This document shows positions 1 through 7,744 of a DNA stretch of 28,299 nucleotides, piece by piece (within the stretch, counting starts at the first letter, position 1; every line of letters starts with the position of its first letter). The notes under the pieces are model-generated. The model did not search any database. It saw only the letters and a program-made list of their open reading frames with translations, and was not told where the DNA came from. The position numbers were made by a program, and so were the translations under genes. The DNA comes from JBJYIN01 sp046237015. GTDB taxonomy: Bacteria > Pseudomonadota > Gammaproteobacteria > Enterobacterales > Enterobacteriaceae. The stretch spans positions 1 through 28,299 of the forward strand of contig NZ_JBJYIN010000029.1 in NCBI RefSeq assembly GCF_046237015.1. Reading direction: 5' to 3'.

Positions 1-2
1 CA

Positions 3-54
<52 letters not shown>

Positions 55-558
55 GTTACAGATATTCGGTTCACTCTGATCATCGATATATCCATCATAT
101 TTCAAGCCGAACACACATTAACCAGCCTGCAATTTGAATTATTTCAGGATAAAAAATAAATCAGGATGAATTATTTCATCAACAGTAATTCCGCAAAGTA
201 AATAAATACAATACAGACTATTCCTATTGGAAAATTTAAAATACGGAGAGATAGATTCTGATAAATAGTGTCATGCCGCCATTCCCATTCCATTGAATAT
301 GTCACTGATTTTTCAGTGGAGCATAGTGTATTAAAAAAACCGTTAAATCAACCCATCAATAAAGATGTATTTTTCAATCCTATTATCTTTATTACATAGC
401 GTACGGATTTTAAAATAACATTAACAAAAAAACAAACTTAAGGAACAAATAGATGAACAAAATTATTATTTTTCTTAAAGCGAAGAATAAAAATCAACTA
501 ACCAAAATAAACAGCATGTAATATCGTTAGTCAGCTATTTATATAATATGAAATGAAT
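55..558. other. AT-rich gene-poor region
   Basis: About 500 bp of strongly AT-rich DNA with no ORF of useful length on either strand. It holds a possible decayed copy of the neighbouring repeat arm (129-152), a small dyad with arms GATGAA/TTCATC near 168-183, and one micro-ORF with a good ribosome-binding site (453-521, listed separately). I see no tRNA, insertion sequence or recognisable gene remnant here. Confidence 0.5.
453..521 (+). CDS. possible 22-residue micro-ORF
   Basis: An ATG at 453 is preceded by AAGGA with an 8-nt spacer, which is close to ideal, and runs 22 codons to a TAA at 519-521. The predicted peptide begins MNKIIIFLKAKNKNQ and is hydrophobic then lysine/asparagine-rich. 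I do not recognise it. The high AT content makes such short ORFs easy to obtain by chance; the ribosome-binding site is the main argument in its favour. It could also be the start of a gene whose remainder has been lost. It converges on the elaB terminator at 559-601. Confidence 0.25.
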   Translation: MNKIIIFLKAKNKNQLTKINSM

Positions 559-601
559 AAAAAAAGCATTCTGTAGAAACAATAGCCTCCGCAGAATGCT
601 T
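559..601 (-). terminator. intrinsic terminator after elaB
   Basis: A 10-bp perfect stem (AAGCATTCTG at 564-573 with CAGAATGCTT at 592-601) encloses an 18-nt loop. Read on the minus strand the stem is followed by seven T residues (complement of 559-565). It lies about 70 bp downstream of the elaB stop codon and would end the elaB transcript. Confidence 0.75.
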
Positions 602-668
602 AATTAACTTTTATAAGTACAGTATACCGAATTGCTTTCCTGCTGAGAAAGCATAACTTTCGTATAAA

Positions 669-980
669 TTAACGCCTGGCCAGCAATATGCCCAGAACCA
701 ATCCTACCGTTGCTCCGATCCCAATACCCTGCCACGGTTTATCATGTACGTAGGTATCCGCTTTATCCACAACCTGCTTTGCACGCGCATAGTAACTATC
801 CGTCACACCAATGCGCGCCTTCACCTCTAACAAGGCTTTCTCGGCCCCTTTTTTCAGGTCAAGATAAGCCTGATCAGCCTGATCGCCCGAATATCGCAAT
901 AACTCATCCAACGTTTCGGACAAAAGTTTTAAATCATCATCAACGCGAATCTCTTCAGGTTGTTTTTTTGTCTCGGTCAT
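669..980 (-). CDS. elaB: ElaB-like membrane-anchored protein (DUF883/YqjD family)
   Basis: This 103-residue protein matches the ElaB/YqjD/YgaM family in length and design. It has an acidic, helical N-terminal part with the segment DDDLKLLSETLDELLR, a central amphipathic helix, the conserved stretch DKPWQGIGIGATVGLVLG, and one C-terminal membrane helix ending in ARR. Known for the family: tail-anchored inner-membrane proteins, expressed in stationary phase under RpoS, that can bind ribosomes (YqjD) and help stress survival. The ATG at 980 has GGAGG 7 nt upstream. A minus-strand sequence resembling a sigma-S -10 element lies about 55 bp upstream, and a hairpin terminator follows at 559-601, so it looks monocistronic. 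In E. coli elaB also lies near the nuo locus. The family call is secure; the exact paralogue rests on sequence likeness and location. Confidence 0.9.
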   Translation of the reverse strand: MTETKKQPEEIRVDDDLKLLSETLDELLRYSGDQADQAYLDLKKGAEKALLEVKARIGVTDSYYARAKQVVDKADTYVHDKPWQGIGIGATVGLVLGILLARR

Positions 981-1320
981 AAAGTGTCCTCCACTGTTAT
1001 CAAAAATTTTAGCTATGAAAAATCGCCGCCTGATTAACTATAGACAATTCTGCGTGCCTTCTCGGTCTGCAACAGACAGATCATTCTTAAAGTGAGCGTC
1101 TGAAAAGAGCATCCAAGAGGGAAACGCCATAGATAATGTATGACCGCCAAATCTCAACTTGCTGGTCTGCTGACGACACTTGTTTCTTAGATCATTGATG
1201 GTGGACTCAACATAAGGCTATTCGAATTATTCAGTGTGTAGATCAAAAAAATGCGTACAAAATTTTTGTACATGATGAGCAACAAGGACAACGTTAAAGA
1301 CAGCAAGATCTTTTCATCAT
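981..1320. other. elaB-nuoN intergenic region
   Basis: About 340 bp without a supported gene. It contains the elaB ribosome-binding site and upstream region, a 59-codon open stretch on the minus strand (1038-1217) that has no start codon at its 5' end and may be a decayed gene fragment, and a 17-bp dyad with arms GTACAAAA/TTTTGTAC centred on 1263. None of these is assigned a function. Confidence 0.5.
1034..1044 (-). promoter_or_regulatory. candidate sigma-S -10 element for elaB
   Basis: On the minus strand this reads TCTATAGTTAA, which differs at one base from the sigma-S preferred pattern KCTAYACTTAA. It lies 54 bp upstream of the elaB start codon. RpoS control is known for elaB in E. coli; the assignment here is inferred from the motif alone, and no convincing -35 is needed for this sigma factor. 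Confidence 0.3.
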
Positions 1321-1360
1321 AAAAAAACGCCGTTGATGAACAAGCATCAACGGCGTTTTT
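1321..1360 (-). terminator. intrinsic terminator of the nuo operon
   Basis: A perfect 12-bp GC-rich stem (ACGCCGTTGATG at 1327-1338 with CATCAACGGCGT at 1345-1356) has a 6-nt loop. On the minus strand it is followed by a run of T residues (complement of 1321-1327). It is 20 bp past the nuoN stop codon. T residues also follow on the plus strand, so it could work in both directions. Confidence 0.9.
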
Positions 1361-1380
1361 CATTCAGGTCTTAACAGCAA

Positions 1381-2838
1381 CTACATCATCGGTTGTGCAA
1401 GTTGAACCAGTGATATCAACGGCTGCGGATAAACCCCTAGGAACAAAACGGCGATAGCAGAGATCAAAACAACAACACCGCCAGCGGTCAATGCCCAATT
1501 ATTTGGCGTATCACGTTGCAACACCTGTGGCGCGCTCAAATAGAGGCTAACCATCACACGCAGATAATAGTACAGACCAATTGCACTACCGAGCACAACT
1601 GCCCCAGTCAACCACCATAGCTCGGCGTTCACCCCGACTGCGAGTACATAGAACTTACCGAAGAAACCTAGTGTCATCGGAATACCGGCTAAAGACAACA
1701 TCATCACCGTCATAACCGCAGACAGAATGGGTTTATGCCAGAACAAGCCACGATAGGAAAATAACGAATCAGCATCCGGACCGCGATACGGACTAGACAT
1801 CAGGCTCACAACACCAAATGCCCCCAAGCTACTGAACAAGTAGCCCACCAGATAAACACCGACCGTTTCCAACGCCAGTTGATGGCTCTGAACCGCAATC
1901 AGGGCAACCAACAAGTACCCCAGATGAGCGATAGAAGAATAGCCAAGCAGACGTTTAATATTCGTCTGTGACACGGCCATCACGTTACCGAACAGAATTG
2001 ACGCAAATGCAATAACGCCAAGTGCGATTCTGACTGATTCACTGTCTGCCATTGGCGCATACAGGAACATACGCATCACAGCACCGAAAACAGCGATCTT
2101 ACCGGCCGTCGCCAGAAAAGTTGAAACAGGTGCAGGTGCGCCCTGATACACATCCGGCGTCCACAACTGGAACGGAACCAAAGATAATTTGAAGCCTAAG
2201 CCAACGATCATCATCCCCAGACCGGCCAGCAAAAGTGGCTCATGGATCTGATGGTCGCTCAGGCTTGTTCCAAGACCGGCAAAACTCAGATCGCCCGATT
2301 CAGCATAAATCAGCGCCATACCAAACAATAGGAAAGAAGACGCAGCGGCTGATAACAACATATATTTAATACTGGCTTCCAGCGAGCGCTTCTGGCGGAA
2401 GGCATACCCCACCAGTCCGAACAGCGGAAGTGAAAGCAGTTCTATCCCAATGAACAACGAAGCCAGGTGATTCGAACTCGACAGCAGGATCCCCCCCAGC
2501 GCAGCGATAAGCACGAGCAAATAGAACTCATCACGATTATCTGGATAGCCTTCCAGCCACGGATAGGCAAAGGTGCTGGTTGCCAGACTCGCTAACAACA
2601 CGAGCCCGGTATAAAACATCGAGAAACCATCAACGCGCAGCAGAGGTGTCACATCCATTGGCCCAGCCTGGCCAACAAAATAAAGCGACAGCAGCGCAAT
2701 ATTCAGACCGATAACCGTCATCGTTGCGTTGATAAAATGGTTGCGTCGCCACGCAATGCACAGCATCACAACCACTACCGTCAATCCGACGATTAACAGC
2801 GGCGATAGCGCAATTAGTTGTTGAAGAGTTATTGTCAT
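1381..2838 (-). CDS. nuoN: NADH:quinone oxidoreductase subunit N
   Basis: This is one of the three antiporter-like membrane subunits of complex I, in the proton-pumping arm at the inner membrane. The 485 residues equal the E. coli length. It is almost entirely hydrophobic helices. The key charged residues of the family are in place: E133 in LASLFIGIELLSLPLF and K158 in LEASIKYM, with the conserved VPFQLWTPDVYQGAP lysine/histidine-helix region near residue 225. It is the last gene of the operon, 6 bp after nuoM, and is followed by the hairpin terminator at 1321-1360. No strong Shine-Dalgarno sequence lies at the right distance, so translation is probably coupled to nuoM. Nothing is missing or truncated. 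Confidence 0.97.
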   Translation of the reverse strand: MTITLQQLIALSPLLIVGLTVVVVMLCIAWRRNHFINATMTVIGLNIALLSLYFVGQAGPMDVTPLLRVDGFSMFYTGLVLLASLATSTFAYPWLEGYPDNRDEFYLLVLIAALGGILLSSSNHLASLFIGIELLSLPLFGLVGYAFRQKRSLEASIKYMLLSAAASSFLLFGMALIYAESGDLSFAGLGTSLSDHQIHEPLLLAGLGMMIVGLGFKLSLVPFQLWTPDVYQGAPAPVSTFLATAGKIAVFGAVMRMFLYAPMADSESVRIALGVIAFASILFGNVMAVSQTNIKRLLGYSSIAHLGYLLVALIAVQSHQLALETVGVYLVGYLFSSLGAFGVVSLMSSPYRGPDADSLFSYRGLFWHKPILSAVMTVMMLSLAGIPMTLGFFGKFYVLAVGVNAELWWLTGAVVLGSAIGLYYYLRVMVSLYLSAPQVLQRDTPNNWALTAGGVVVLISAIAVLFLGVYPQPLISLVQLAQPMM

Positions 2839-2844
2839 GGCGAA

Positions 2845-4380
2845 TTACGGCCTTGTTGTTGAAATTATTGAATCCGGAGCGGACGACATAAACCACTGCT
2901 GGATATTTGACATCGCAGCACTAGAGGTATCCAGAATCGGCTGCGGGAATACCCCCAGCAGAACGAGCAATACCACCAACAGCAGAACCATGGATAATTC
3001 ACGCAACGTCATGCTCTGCAACGGCTGCTCCGATTTCGGTGCGCCATAATAAGCTCGCTGCATCATGATCAATGAATAGACAGATGCAAATACCAAACCG
3101 AAGGTTGAAATCACCGTAATCATCGGCACAACCTGGTAGCTACCGAACAGAATCATAAACTCGCCGACGAAGTTACCGGTTCCTGGCATCCCCAATGTAG
3201 CTACCGCAAAAAACAGCGACAGCGCTGGCAAGTATTTCAGGCGAGCCCACAGCCCCCCCATCTCACGCATGTCACGGGTATGCAAACGCTCGTACAACTG
3301 ACCACACAGAATAAACAGGCCAGCAGCAGATAAACCGTGCGCAATCATCTGAATAACCGCACCCTGATAAGCCAGTTGGCTACCAGAATAAATAGCGATC
3401 ATCACGAACCCCATGTGAGAAACAGAGGTATAAGCAATCAGACGTTTAATATCGGTTTGATTAAAGGCCATCCAGGCACCATAAAAAATACCGATAACAC
3501 CCAACCACATTGCGATTGGCGCAAATTCATGCGAAGCATTCGGAAACAAAGGCAGACTAAAACGCAACAAACCATAAGCTGCTGTTTTCAACAAGATACC
3601 GGCAAGGTCAACCGAGCCAGCAGTCGGAGCCTGACTATGTGCGTCAGGCAACCAGCCATGCAACGGTACGACAGGCATTTTCACTGCAAACGCAATGAAG
3701 AAGCCCAGCATCAACAAATATTCAATACCGTGAGACATCGGCGTGTTCAGCAATTCCTCATAGTTGAACGTCCAAACGCCAGTCGCATTGTAATGAACAA
3801 AAACCAGAGCCAGGATCGCGATCAACATCACCAAGCCGCTAGCCTGGGTATAGATGAAAAACTTGGTTGCAGCGGTAATTCTGGTTTTGCCATCAGAACC
3901 TTTGTGCCCCCACAGTGCGATCAGGAAGTACATCGGCACCAACATCATTTCCCAGAAGAAGAAGAACAGGAACATGTCGATAGCGAGGAATACGCCGATT
4001 ACTGCACCCAGAATCCACAATAGGTTCAGATGGAAAAAGCCCTGATTCCGTTGCTCTTCATTCCACGAACAAAGGATCGCCAGAATCCCTAACAGGCCAG
4101 TCAACACCACCATCAGCACCGATAAACCATCCAGCGCGAGGTGGATGCCAATGCCAAAACGCGGAATCCACGGCACATAGTACTCAGCCTGCCAATCGGG
4201 TATTCCCTTCGGCGTCGCCAGAGAGTAACCGCCTTGCAACCAAAGTTGCAGAGACAGCGCGAGTGTCAGCCCCATTGCAATTAACGCGATCCAGCGCGGT
4301 ACTTTCGTACCAAAACGCTCTAACTGCCAGCACAGCAGACCGCCGATAAAGGGGAGAAGAATTAGCCAAGGTAGTAGCAT
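2845..4380 (-). CDS. nuoM: NADH:quinone oxidoreductase subunit M
   Basis: Antiporter-like, proton-translocating membrane subunit of complex I. I place the start at the ATG at 4380, giving 511 residues (E. coli 509) and the N-terminus MLLPWLILLPFIGG that matches the family. The open frame continues upstream to an ATG at 4461, but that 27-residue extension (basic, non-hydrophobic) has no counterpart in the family. Conserved charged residues are present: E144 (FFFWEMMLVPMYF) and K234 (FAVKMPVVPLHGWLPDAH), the latter motif being typical of the NuoL/M/N family. AGGGA lies 12 nt before the chosen ATG. It follows nuoL after a 97-bp gap that holds a hairpin, and nuoN begins 6 bp later. Confidence 0.96.
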   Translation of the reverse strand: MLLPWLILLPFIGGLLCWQLERFGTKVPRWIALIAMGLTLALSLQLWLQGGYSLATPKGIPDWQAEYYVPWIPRFGIGIHLALDGLSVLMVVLTGLLGILAILCSWNEEQRNQGFFHLNLLWILGAVIGVFLAIDMFLFFFFWEMMLVPMYFLIALWGHKGSDGKTRITAATKFFIYTQASGLVMLIAILALVFVHYNATGVWTFNYEELLNTPMSHGIEYLLMLGFFIAFAVKMPVVPLHGWLPDAHSQAPTAGSVDLAGILLKTAAYGLLRFSLPLFPNASHEFAPIAMWLGVIGIFYGAWMAFNQTDIKRLIAYTSVSHMGFVMIAIYSGSQLAYQGAVIQMIAHGLSAAGLFILCGQLYERLHTRDMREMGGLWARLKYLPALSLFFAVATLGMPGTGNFVGEFMILFGSYQVVPMITVISTFGLVFASVYSLIMMQRAYYGAPKSEQPLQSMTLRELSMVLLLVVLLVLLGVFPQPILDTSSAAMSNIQQWFMSSAPDSIISTTRP

Positions 4381-4424
4381 GGCGTTTTGTGTCCCTAAAT
4401 TAAAGAAATCTGAAATCTTGCCGT

Positions 4425-4454
4425 GGCGGGCATGTCCTAAGGAAATGCACCGCC
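4425..4454 (-). other. hairpin in the nuoL-nuoM gap
   Basis: The plus-strand arms GGCGGGCAT (4425-4433) and ATGCACCGCC (4445-4454) pair over 9 bp with one bulged base, giving a GC-rich RNA hairpin between nuoL and nuoM. There is no T-run, so it is not a standard terminator; a role in mRNA processing or stability is possible. It lies 44 bp upstream of the nuoM start. Confidence 0.5.
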
Positions 4455-4477
4455 TTCGCACGTTGCCCGATGCTGTC

Positions 4478-6325
4478 TTACACCACTAACAGTAAGGCCA
4501 GTATCACGACAGCACCCACACCCATCGAAGCAACGTACCAACGTAATTGACCATTCTCGCTGAACGTCAGACCAAAGTTACCCCAGCGAGTAACGATGGC
4601 GGGGAGTTCCATCAATCTGTCCAGTGGATCACGACGCAGCAGTTTCGCAATGGCCAGATAAGGTCTGACAAAAACTTTGTCATAGACCCAATCGAAACCC
4701 CATGCATGGAACCACCATGTCGAGAAGAAACGTCCAGGTGCGCTTTTCGCAATGCTGTTGACCACCTGACGTTTACCCAACCACAGCACGGCAGCAAGCA
4801 AAATACCCGCAATGGCAACGATACCGGAGGCTATTTCCAGGGTCATGACCTGACCATGATCCAACGCGGTTGTCTGTGGCAATACGCCATGCAGAGGCGG
4901 AACGATCTTTGCGCCAATAAAGGTCGATAGCACCATCAACACAACGAGCGGCAAATGATGAGAGATGCCTTTCCCTGCATGTGCTTTGGTTTTTGCTTCG
5001 CCATGGAACACAATGAAGATCATGCGGAAAGTATATAGCGAGGTCATAAAGGCTCCCGCTAACCCAGCCACCATCAGATTCATATGGCCATTTGCCCATG
5101 CACCGGCCAAGATTTCATCTTTACTGAAGAAACCCGCTGTCAGTAACGGCAAGGCGGCTAATGCGGAGCCGCCCACCAGGAAGCAGACATACACCAACGG
5201 GATGGTTTTACGCAAACCGCCCATTTTGAAAATATTCTGCTCATGGTGGCAAGCCAGAATGACCGAACCAGAAGAGAGGAACAGCAACGCTTTAAAGAAT
5301 GCGTGCGTCATCAGGTGAAAGATCGCTGCATCCCACGCCTGAACACCCAAAGCCAGAAACATATAGCCAATCTGACTCATGGTGGAATAAGCAAGCACAC
5401 GCTTGATATCGGTTTGTACCAACGCGGCAAACCCGGCCAATACCAATGTGACCGCGCCAATGATACCGACCAAATGCAGGACATCCGGTGCCATCAGGAA
5501 CAAACCGTGCGTACGGGCAATCAAATAGACTCCCGCCGTTACCATGGTTGCAGCGTGGATCAACGCTGAAACCGGCGTCGGGCCTGCCATCGCATCAGCC
5601 AGCCAGGTTTGCAACGGCAACTGGGCCGATTTACCGACCGCACCGCCGAGAAGCATCAAGGTTGCCCAGGTAATTGCCGGAGAACCTTCAGCCAGTTGCT
5701 GCGGTGCCAGAACCATCAACTCACGGAAATTAAGCGTACCCAGTTCGTTGTACAGGATGAACAAGGCAAAAGCCAAAAATACGTCGCCGACACGCGTGAC
5801 CACAAACGCTTTCATCGCCGCAGCGCCGTTCTTCGGATTGGTGTAGTAGAAACCGATCAGCAGGTAACTGCACAACCCCACGCCTTCCCATCCGAGATAC
5901 ATAAGAAGCAGGTTATCTGCCAAAACCAACACCACCATGCTCGCGATAAACAAGTTGGTGTAGGCGAAAAAGCGAGAATACCCCTCTTCACCACGCATAT
6001 ACCAGGAAGCGAAGAGATGGATGAAGAAGCCAACGCCAACCACCACCGACAACATGGTGAGTGACAGACCATCAAGCGTTAATGTCACGCTGATATCGAA
6101 ATCACCGACTGCCATCCATGTCCACAGATGCTGGTTGAAGAAGGTCACTCCACCGTGCTGTTGGCCCATAAAATCGACCACAGCCCAAGCAGTAACCAAC
6201 GCTGCCAGACCAATTGAGCCAACACCCACCGTCGCGGAAGTGTTTTCAGACCAGCGGCCACGAGAAAAGGCCAATAACAAAAATCCAAGCAGCGGGAATA
6301 ATATTGTTAAATAGAGTAAGTTCAT
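4478..6325 (-). CDS. nuoL: NADH:quinone oxidoreductase subunit L
   Basis: The distal proton-pumping subunit of complex I, 615 residues (E. coli 613). It has the usual antiporter-like core with E147 (YLGWEGVGLCSYLLIGFYY) and K232 (GGAVGKSAQLPLQTWL), matching E144 and K229 of E. coli shifted by three. The C-terminal part (from about residue 490) carries the sequence that forms the long lateral helix running along the membrane arm and a last transmembrane helix. The ATG at 6325 overlaps the nuoK stop by 4 bp (ATGA), indicating coupled translation. A 97-bp gap with a hairpin separates it from nuoM. Complete; no unusual features. Confidence 0.97.
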   Translation of the reverse strand: MNLLYLTILFPLLGFLLLAFSRGRWSENTSATVGVGSIGLAALVTAWAVVDFMGQQHGGVTFFNQHLWTWMAVGDFDISVTLTLDGLSLTMLSVVVGVGFFIHLFASWYMRGEEGYSRFFAYTNLFIASMVVLVLADNLLLMYLGWEGVGLCSYLLIGFYYTNPKNGAAAMKAFVVTRVGDVFLAFALFILYNELGTLNFRELMVLAPQQLAEGSPAITWATLMLLGGAVGKSAQLPLQTWLADAMAGPTPVSALIHAATMVTAGVYLIARTHGLFLMAPDVLHLVGIIGAVTLVLAGFAALVQTDIKRVLAYSTMSQIGYMFLALGVQAWDAAIFHLMTHAFFKALLFLSSGSVILACHHEQNIFKMGGLRKTIPLVYVCFLVGGSALAALPLLTAGFFSKDEILAGAWANGHMNLMVAGLAGAFMTSLYTFRMIFIVFHGEAKTKAHAGKGISHHLPLVVLMVLSTFIGAKIVPPLHGVLPQTTALDHGQVMTLEIASGIVAIAGILLAAVLWLGKRQVVNSIAKSAPGRFFSTWWFHAWGFDWVYDKVFVRPYLAIAKLLRRDPLDRLMELPAIVTRWGNFGLTFSENGQLRWYVASMGVGAVVILALLLVV

Positions 6326-6624
6326 CCGCGCATCTCACTGACTGTATCAATATTCAGGGTCTGGCGGCGGCGATACATTTGCAGCAGCAGTGCCAAACCA
6401 ATACTCGCCTCGGCAGCAGCAAGCGTAATCGCCAGGATGTACATCACCTGACCATCGGCCTGTTGCCAGTAACTACCCGCCACAACAAATGCCAGTGCGG
6501 CAGCGTTAATCATGATTTCAAGGCTAATCAACATGAACAGAAAGTTACGGCGAATCAGTAGTCCTGTTAGCCCCAAAGCAAACAATATGGCGGCCAGAAT
6601 CAAACCATGTTGTAACGGAATCAT
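6322..6624 (-). CDS. nuoK: NADH:quinone oxidoreductase subunit K
   Basis: A small (100 residues, same as E. coli) three-helix membrane subunit of complex I, related to MrpC. The two membrane-embedded glutamates known to matter for proton transfer are present: E36 in MLISLEIMINAAALAF and E72 in TLAAAEASIGLALL. It overlaps nuoL at its 3' end and nuoJ at its 5' end, each by the 4-bp ATGA arrangement, so nuoJ, K and L are probably translationally coupled. Confidence 0.97.
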   Translation of the reverse strand: MIPLQHGLILAAILFALGLTGLLIRRNFLFMLISLEIMINAAALAFVVAGSYWQQADGQVMYILAITLAAAEASIGLALLLQMYRRRQTLNIDTVSEMRG

Positions 6625-7178
6625 GCGCGTTCCCCCGTTATTTTCTTCTCAACATCCTGGGTGCTGTCTTTACTGATGACATCGCCACGTTTGTCTTCAC
6701 GACCAATATGGAAAGCGACAACCAAGCCTGCCAACAACAGCATCGAGGCAAGTTCAACCGCTAAAACATAAGGTCCAAACAGGCTGATACCGACTGCTTT
6801 CGCTTCAATCGATTCACCGCTAATACCCTGTTCTTTAAGGCTGAGTATGGCATTGACCACGATGATTAATAGCGCCAGCGACAGGATACCAGGGCCAATC
6901 CAGACACCGGGTTTCAACCAATTCCGCTCCTGTTCGACAACTGAGCTACCGAGGTTAAGCATCATAACGACGAACACGAACAGCACCATGATGGCACCTG
7001 CATAAACAATAATGCTAAGTGCTCCGGCAAAATTAGCGCCCAGAGAGAAGAAAACGCCGGCGATTGCCATTAGCGAGGTGACCATATACAACAATGCATG
7101 CACAGGGTTGGTATGCGTAATGACGCGCAATGTCGCCAGTATCGCAATCAAACCTGTGGTATAAAAAGCGAATTCCAT
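6621..7178 (-). CDS. nuoJ: NADH:quinone oxidoreductase subunit J
   Basis: Membrane subunit of complex I (185 residues; E. coli 184) with five predicted helices. The segment HALLYMVTSLMAIAGVFF, then AGALSIIVYAGAIMVLFVFV, is the conserved core, including the helix known for a pi-bulge near the quinone-linked proton path. The C-terminal tail is hydrophilic (REDKRGDVISKDSTQDV). AAGGAG lies just before the ATG at 7178 and overlaps the nuoI stop region; nuoI ends 9 bp upstream. It overlaps nuoK by 4 bp. Confidence 0.97.
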   Translation of the reverse strand: MEFAFYTTGLIAILATLRVITHTNPVHALLYMVTSLMAIAGVFFSLGANFAGALSIIVYAGAIMVLFVFVVMMLNLGSSVVEQERNWLKPGVWIGPGILSLALLIIVVNAILSLKEQGISGESIEAKAVGISLFGPYVLAVELASMLLLAGLVVAFHIGREDKRGDVISKDSTQDVEKKITGERA

Positions 7179-7187
7179 GCTAGCTCC

Positions 7188-7730
7188 TTAGGGCAACAAG
7201 CCTTTGACATCAATGGGTTTGGCTTCGTTTTCGGCTTCGCCTTTATCTTTCCCATCAATCGCCATACCGGCCATCCGGTAGAAATTATATTCCGGATATT
7301 TACCCGGCCCCGATATCAGCAAATCGTCTTTCTCGTAAACCAAATCCTGACGTTTGTAATCGCCCATCTCAAAATCCGGCGTCAATTGAATGGCCGTCGT
7401 CGGACAAGCTTCTTCACAAAAACCGCAGAAAATACAGCGTGAGAAGTTGATGCGGAAAAACTCGGGGTACCAGCGCCCATCTTTCGTTTCGGCTTTTTGC
7501 AAAGAAATGCAACCAACCGGGCAAGCGACTGCACACAAGTTACAAGCAACGCAACGCTCTTGACCATCCGGATCGCGCGTCAACACAATACGGCCACGGT
7601 AACGCGGCGGCGGGTTGACTGGCTCCTCGGGATACATTTTGGTTTCGCGCTTCTTAAAAGCATTCGATCCCACCATACAGATACTGCGTATCTGGGTGCC
7701 GAAACCAACCACTAACTCTTTCAATGTCAT
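7188..7730 (-). CDS. nuoI: NADH:quinone oxidoreductase subunit I
   Basis: The ferredoxin-like subunit of complex I (180 residues, as in E. coli), carrying clusters N6a and N6b in the hydrophilic arm where it meets the membrane. Two classic CxxCxxCxxxC motifs are visible: C60, C63, C66, C70 (CVACNLCAVAC) and C99, C102, C105, C109 (CIFCGFCEEAC). Additional conserved family sequence RYRGRIVLTRDPDGQERC precedes the first. The ATG at 7730 lies 14 bp after the nuoH stop. Complete. Confidence 0.97.
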   Translation of the reverse strand: MTLKELVVGFGTQIRSICMVGSNAFKKRETKMYPEEPVNPPPRYRGRIVLTRDPDGQERCVACNLCAVACPVGCISLQKAETKDGRWYPEFFRINFSRCIFCGFCEEACPTTAIQLTPDFEMGDYKRQDLVYEKDDLLISGPGKYPEYNFYRMAGMAIDGKDKGEAENEAKPIDVKGLLP

Positions 7731-7744
7731 GGTTTATTCACCCC

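Noticed and set aside
3337..4023. 228-codon plus-strand frame opposite nuoM
   Set aside because: Antisense shadow of a conserved gene; histidine/glutamine-rich low-complexity translation typical of such shadows.
4381..4461. 27-residue N-terminal extension of NuoM
   Set aside because: It would cross the intergenic hairpin, is basic rather than hydrophobic, and the ATG at 4380 gives the family N-terminus.
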